Source: Pseudoxanthomonas composti
GTDB lineage: Bacteria; Pseudomonadota; Gammaproteobacteria; Xanthomonadales; Xanthomonadaceae
NCBI RefSeq assembly: GCF_004122095.1
Contig: NZ_SAWZ01000013.1
Span: 22,955-86,954, forward strand
Direction of reading: 5' to 3'
Length of the DNA stretch: 64,000 nt
The position numbers were made by a program, and so were the translations under genes. The notes below the pieces were generated by a model, which saw nothing but the letters and a program-made list of their open reading frames with translations, had not been told where the DNA came from and did not search any database. This document shows, piece after piece, positions 63,321 to 64,000 of the stretch. Position 1 is the first letter of the stretch, and every line of letters begins with the position of its first letter.

Positions 63321-64000
63321 ACCGGCGACCGGAAGACGCGCTGAGCGCGGAAGAGCGCGTCCTGGCCGAGCTGCTGGCCCGGGACGCGGCGGCCGGACAG
63401 GCGCAGCCCTCCACCGCGCTGGATGCGGCCATCCTCGGCGCGGCGCGCGAGGCAGTGGACGCGCAGCCTGCAACGAAGGCGGCAATACCGGCTGCCAGCG
63501 ACGCCGCTGCGCCGCCCGCCATGCACACGCCCGCCGCCCCGCCGGTCACCCGCGCAGATGCGCATCACCGTGGCCGCAGGCGGAGGCGCTGGTCGCTGGG
63601 CGTCGGCACCGCCGCCGCGGTGCTGCTGGCCACCACCCTGGCCTGGCAGCTGCGTCCTGGGCCAGAGATGACGTTGGTGCGCGAGGCGCCGCCGCCTGCC
63701 GTGAACCCACCGGCGCCGCTGCAGGCGCTCGCCACCGCAGAGGACGCCGCCGCACGGCCCGATGCCGCACCGCCGACCGAGCCCGCGGCTGGCGCGGAGG
63801 CCCCGCCCGTGCCGCCGCCCAGGATGCTGGCGCCCCCCAGGCCGGGCGAGGCGCAGGCGCGCCGGGCACCTGCGCCTGCGTTCGCGCCGCCGGCCGTGGT
63901 GCCAGCGCCGGTGCCGGCCCCGCAAGCACCCGAGCCGCGTCCCACGGACATCGCCTCCCCGCCCGCGCCGGCGGCCGCGCGCGCCAGCGCGGCCGAGGAG
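63317..64000 (+). CDS. Probable anti-sigma factor, single-span membrane protein, 3' end outside window
   Basis: The frame is open from ATG 63317 to the window edge (228 codons), beginning MNRRPEDALSAEERVLAELL. A cytoplasmic N-terminal helix region is followed by a basic patch and one membrane helix (RWSLGVGTAAAVLLATTLAW, about residues 94-113), then a long Pro/Ala-rich, presumably periplasmic, stretch. Start overlap with the sigma factor stop and this topology fit an anti-sigma factor, but no zinc-binding HxxxCxxC motif is present, so the call rests on position and shape. Confidence 0.7.
   Translation, partial: MNRRPEDALSAEERVLAELLARDAAAGQAQPSTALDAAILGAAREAVDAQPATKAAIPAASDAAAPPAMHTPAAPPVTRADAHHRGRRRRRWSLGVGTAAAVLLATTLAWQLRPGPEMTLVREAPPPAVNPPAPLQALATAEDAAARPDAAPPTEPAAGAEAPPVPPPRMLAPPRPGEAQARRAPAPAFAPPAVVPAPVPAPQAPEPRPTDIASPPAPAAARASAAEE

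Overview
The window is high-GC DNA (roughly two thirds G+C by eye) with dense, mostly short-spaced genes on both strands. Protein content (DUF4172-type Fic protein, bacteriophytochrome, ispG, xseA, VirJ/AcvB homologue, VWA/DUF3520 lipoprotein, aldehyde oxidoreductase PaoABC, UvrA2) and dispersed GTGGGAGCGGCTTTAGCCGCGAAG-type palindromes point to a gammaproteobacterium of the Xanthomonadaceae (Pseudoxanthomonas / Stenotrophomonas / Xanthomonas neighbourhood). That assignment is inference; no rRNA or tRNA gene was seen to confirm it.

Layout. 1-3.5 kb: edge of an uncharacterised gene, a Fic-fold protein with a ruined active site, a short-chain dehydrogenase (SDR) and a coupled small basic protein. 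3.5-9.6 kb: REP-like repeats, then a light-sensing cassette (bacteriophytochrome kinase, CheY-like regulator, hybrid kinase, second regulator). 9.7-12.3 kb: small envelope proteins and a second SDR with a clear terminator. 12.5-15.5 kb: a tightly overlapped operon of acyl-CoA dehydrogenase-like protein, PIG-L deacetylase, NodS-like methyltransferase and family 2 glycosyltransferase, probably a surface glycan or glycolipid pathway. 16.4-21.9 kb, minus strand: a complete RsbR-RsbS-RsbT stressosome followed by an HATPase-phosphatase fusion, a soluble histidine kinase and a hybrid kinase with no sigma factor. 22-27 kb, minus strand: two small unknown genes, NAD(P)HX dehydratase, a histidine phosphatase, exonuclease III, a SemiSWEET-like protein and a Tat-exported SDR. 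27.4-31.3 kb: PaoABC-type molybdenum hydroxylase, then an HWE-like kinase and regulator. 33-44 kb: small stress-type proteins, a CDF transporter coupled to a short solute-binding lipoprotein, a bacterial SET-domain protein, WrbA, ChaB, UvrA2, a GAF protein and a GIY-YIG-like protein. 44-52 kb: hemerythrin, MscS channel, DUF4126 and DUF1275 membrane proteins, orphan HigA-like antitoxin, orphan OmpR regulator, transglutaminase. 52.5-64 kb: PAP2 phosphatase, ispG, xseA, VirJ homologue, VWA lipoprotein, GAF-GAF-GGDEF-EAL protein, and an ECF sigma factor with an anti-sigma-like partner that runs off the window.

The common theme is environmental and stress signalling (light, stressosome, c-di-GMP, several phosphorelay proteins) plus general stress protection (three related SDRs, WrbA, ChaB, hemerythrin, many small hydrophilic proteins). 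Intergenic DNA carries at least six REP-like palindromes, a 14-bp tandem array and two long purine/pyrimidine-biased inverted repeats. No phage, transposase, CRISPR array, rRNA or tRNA was found. The best candidates for poorly described biology are the stressosome-to-phosphorelay operon, the four-gene PIG-L/glycosyltransferase cassette and the inactivated Fic protein.
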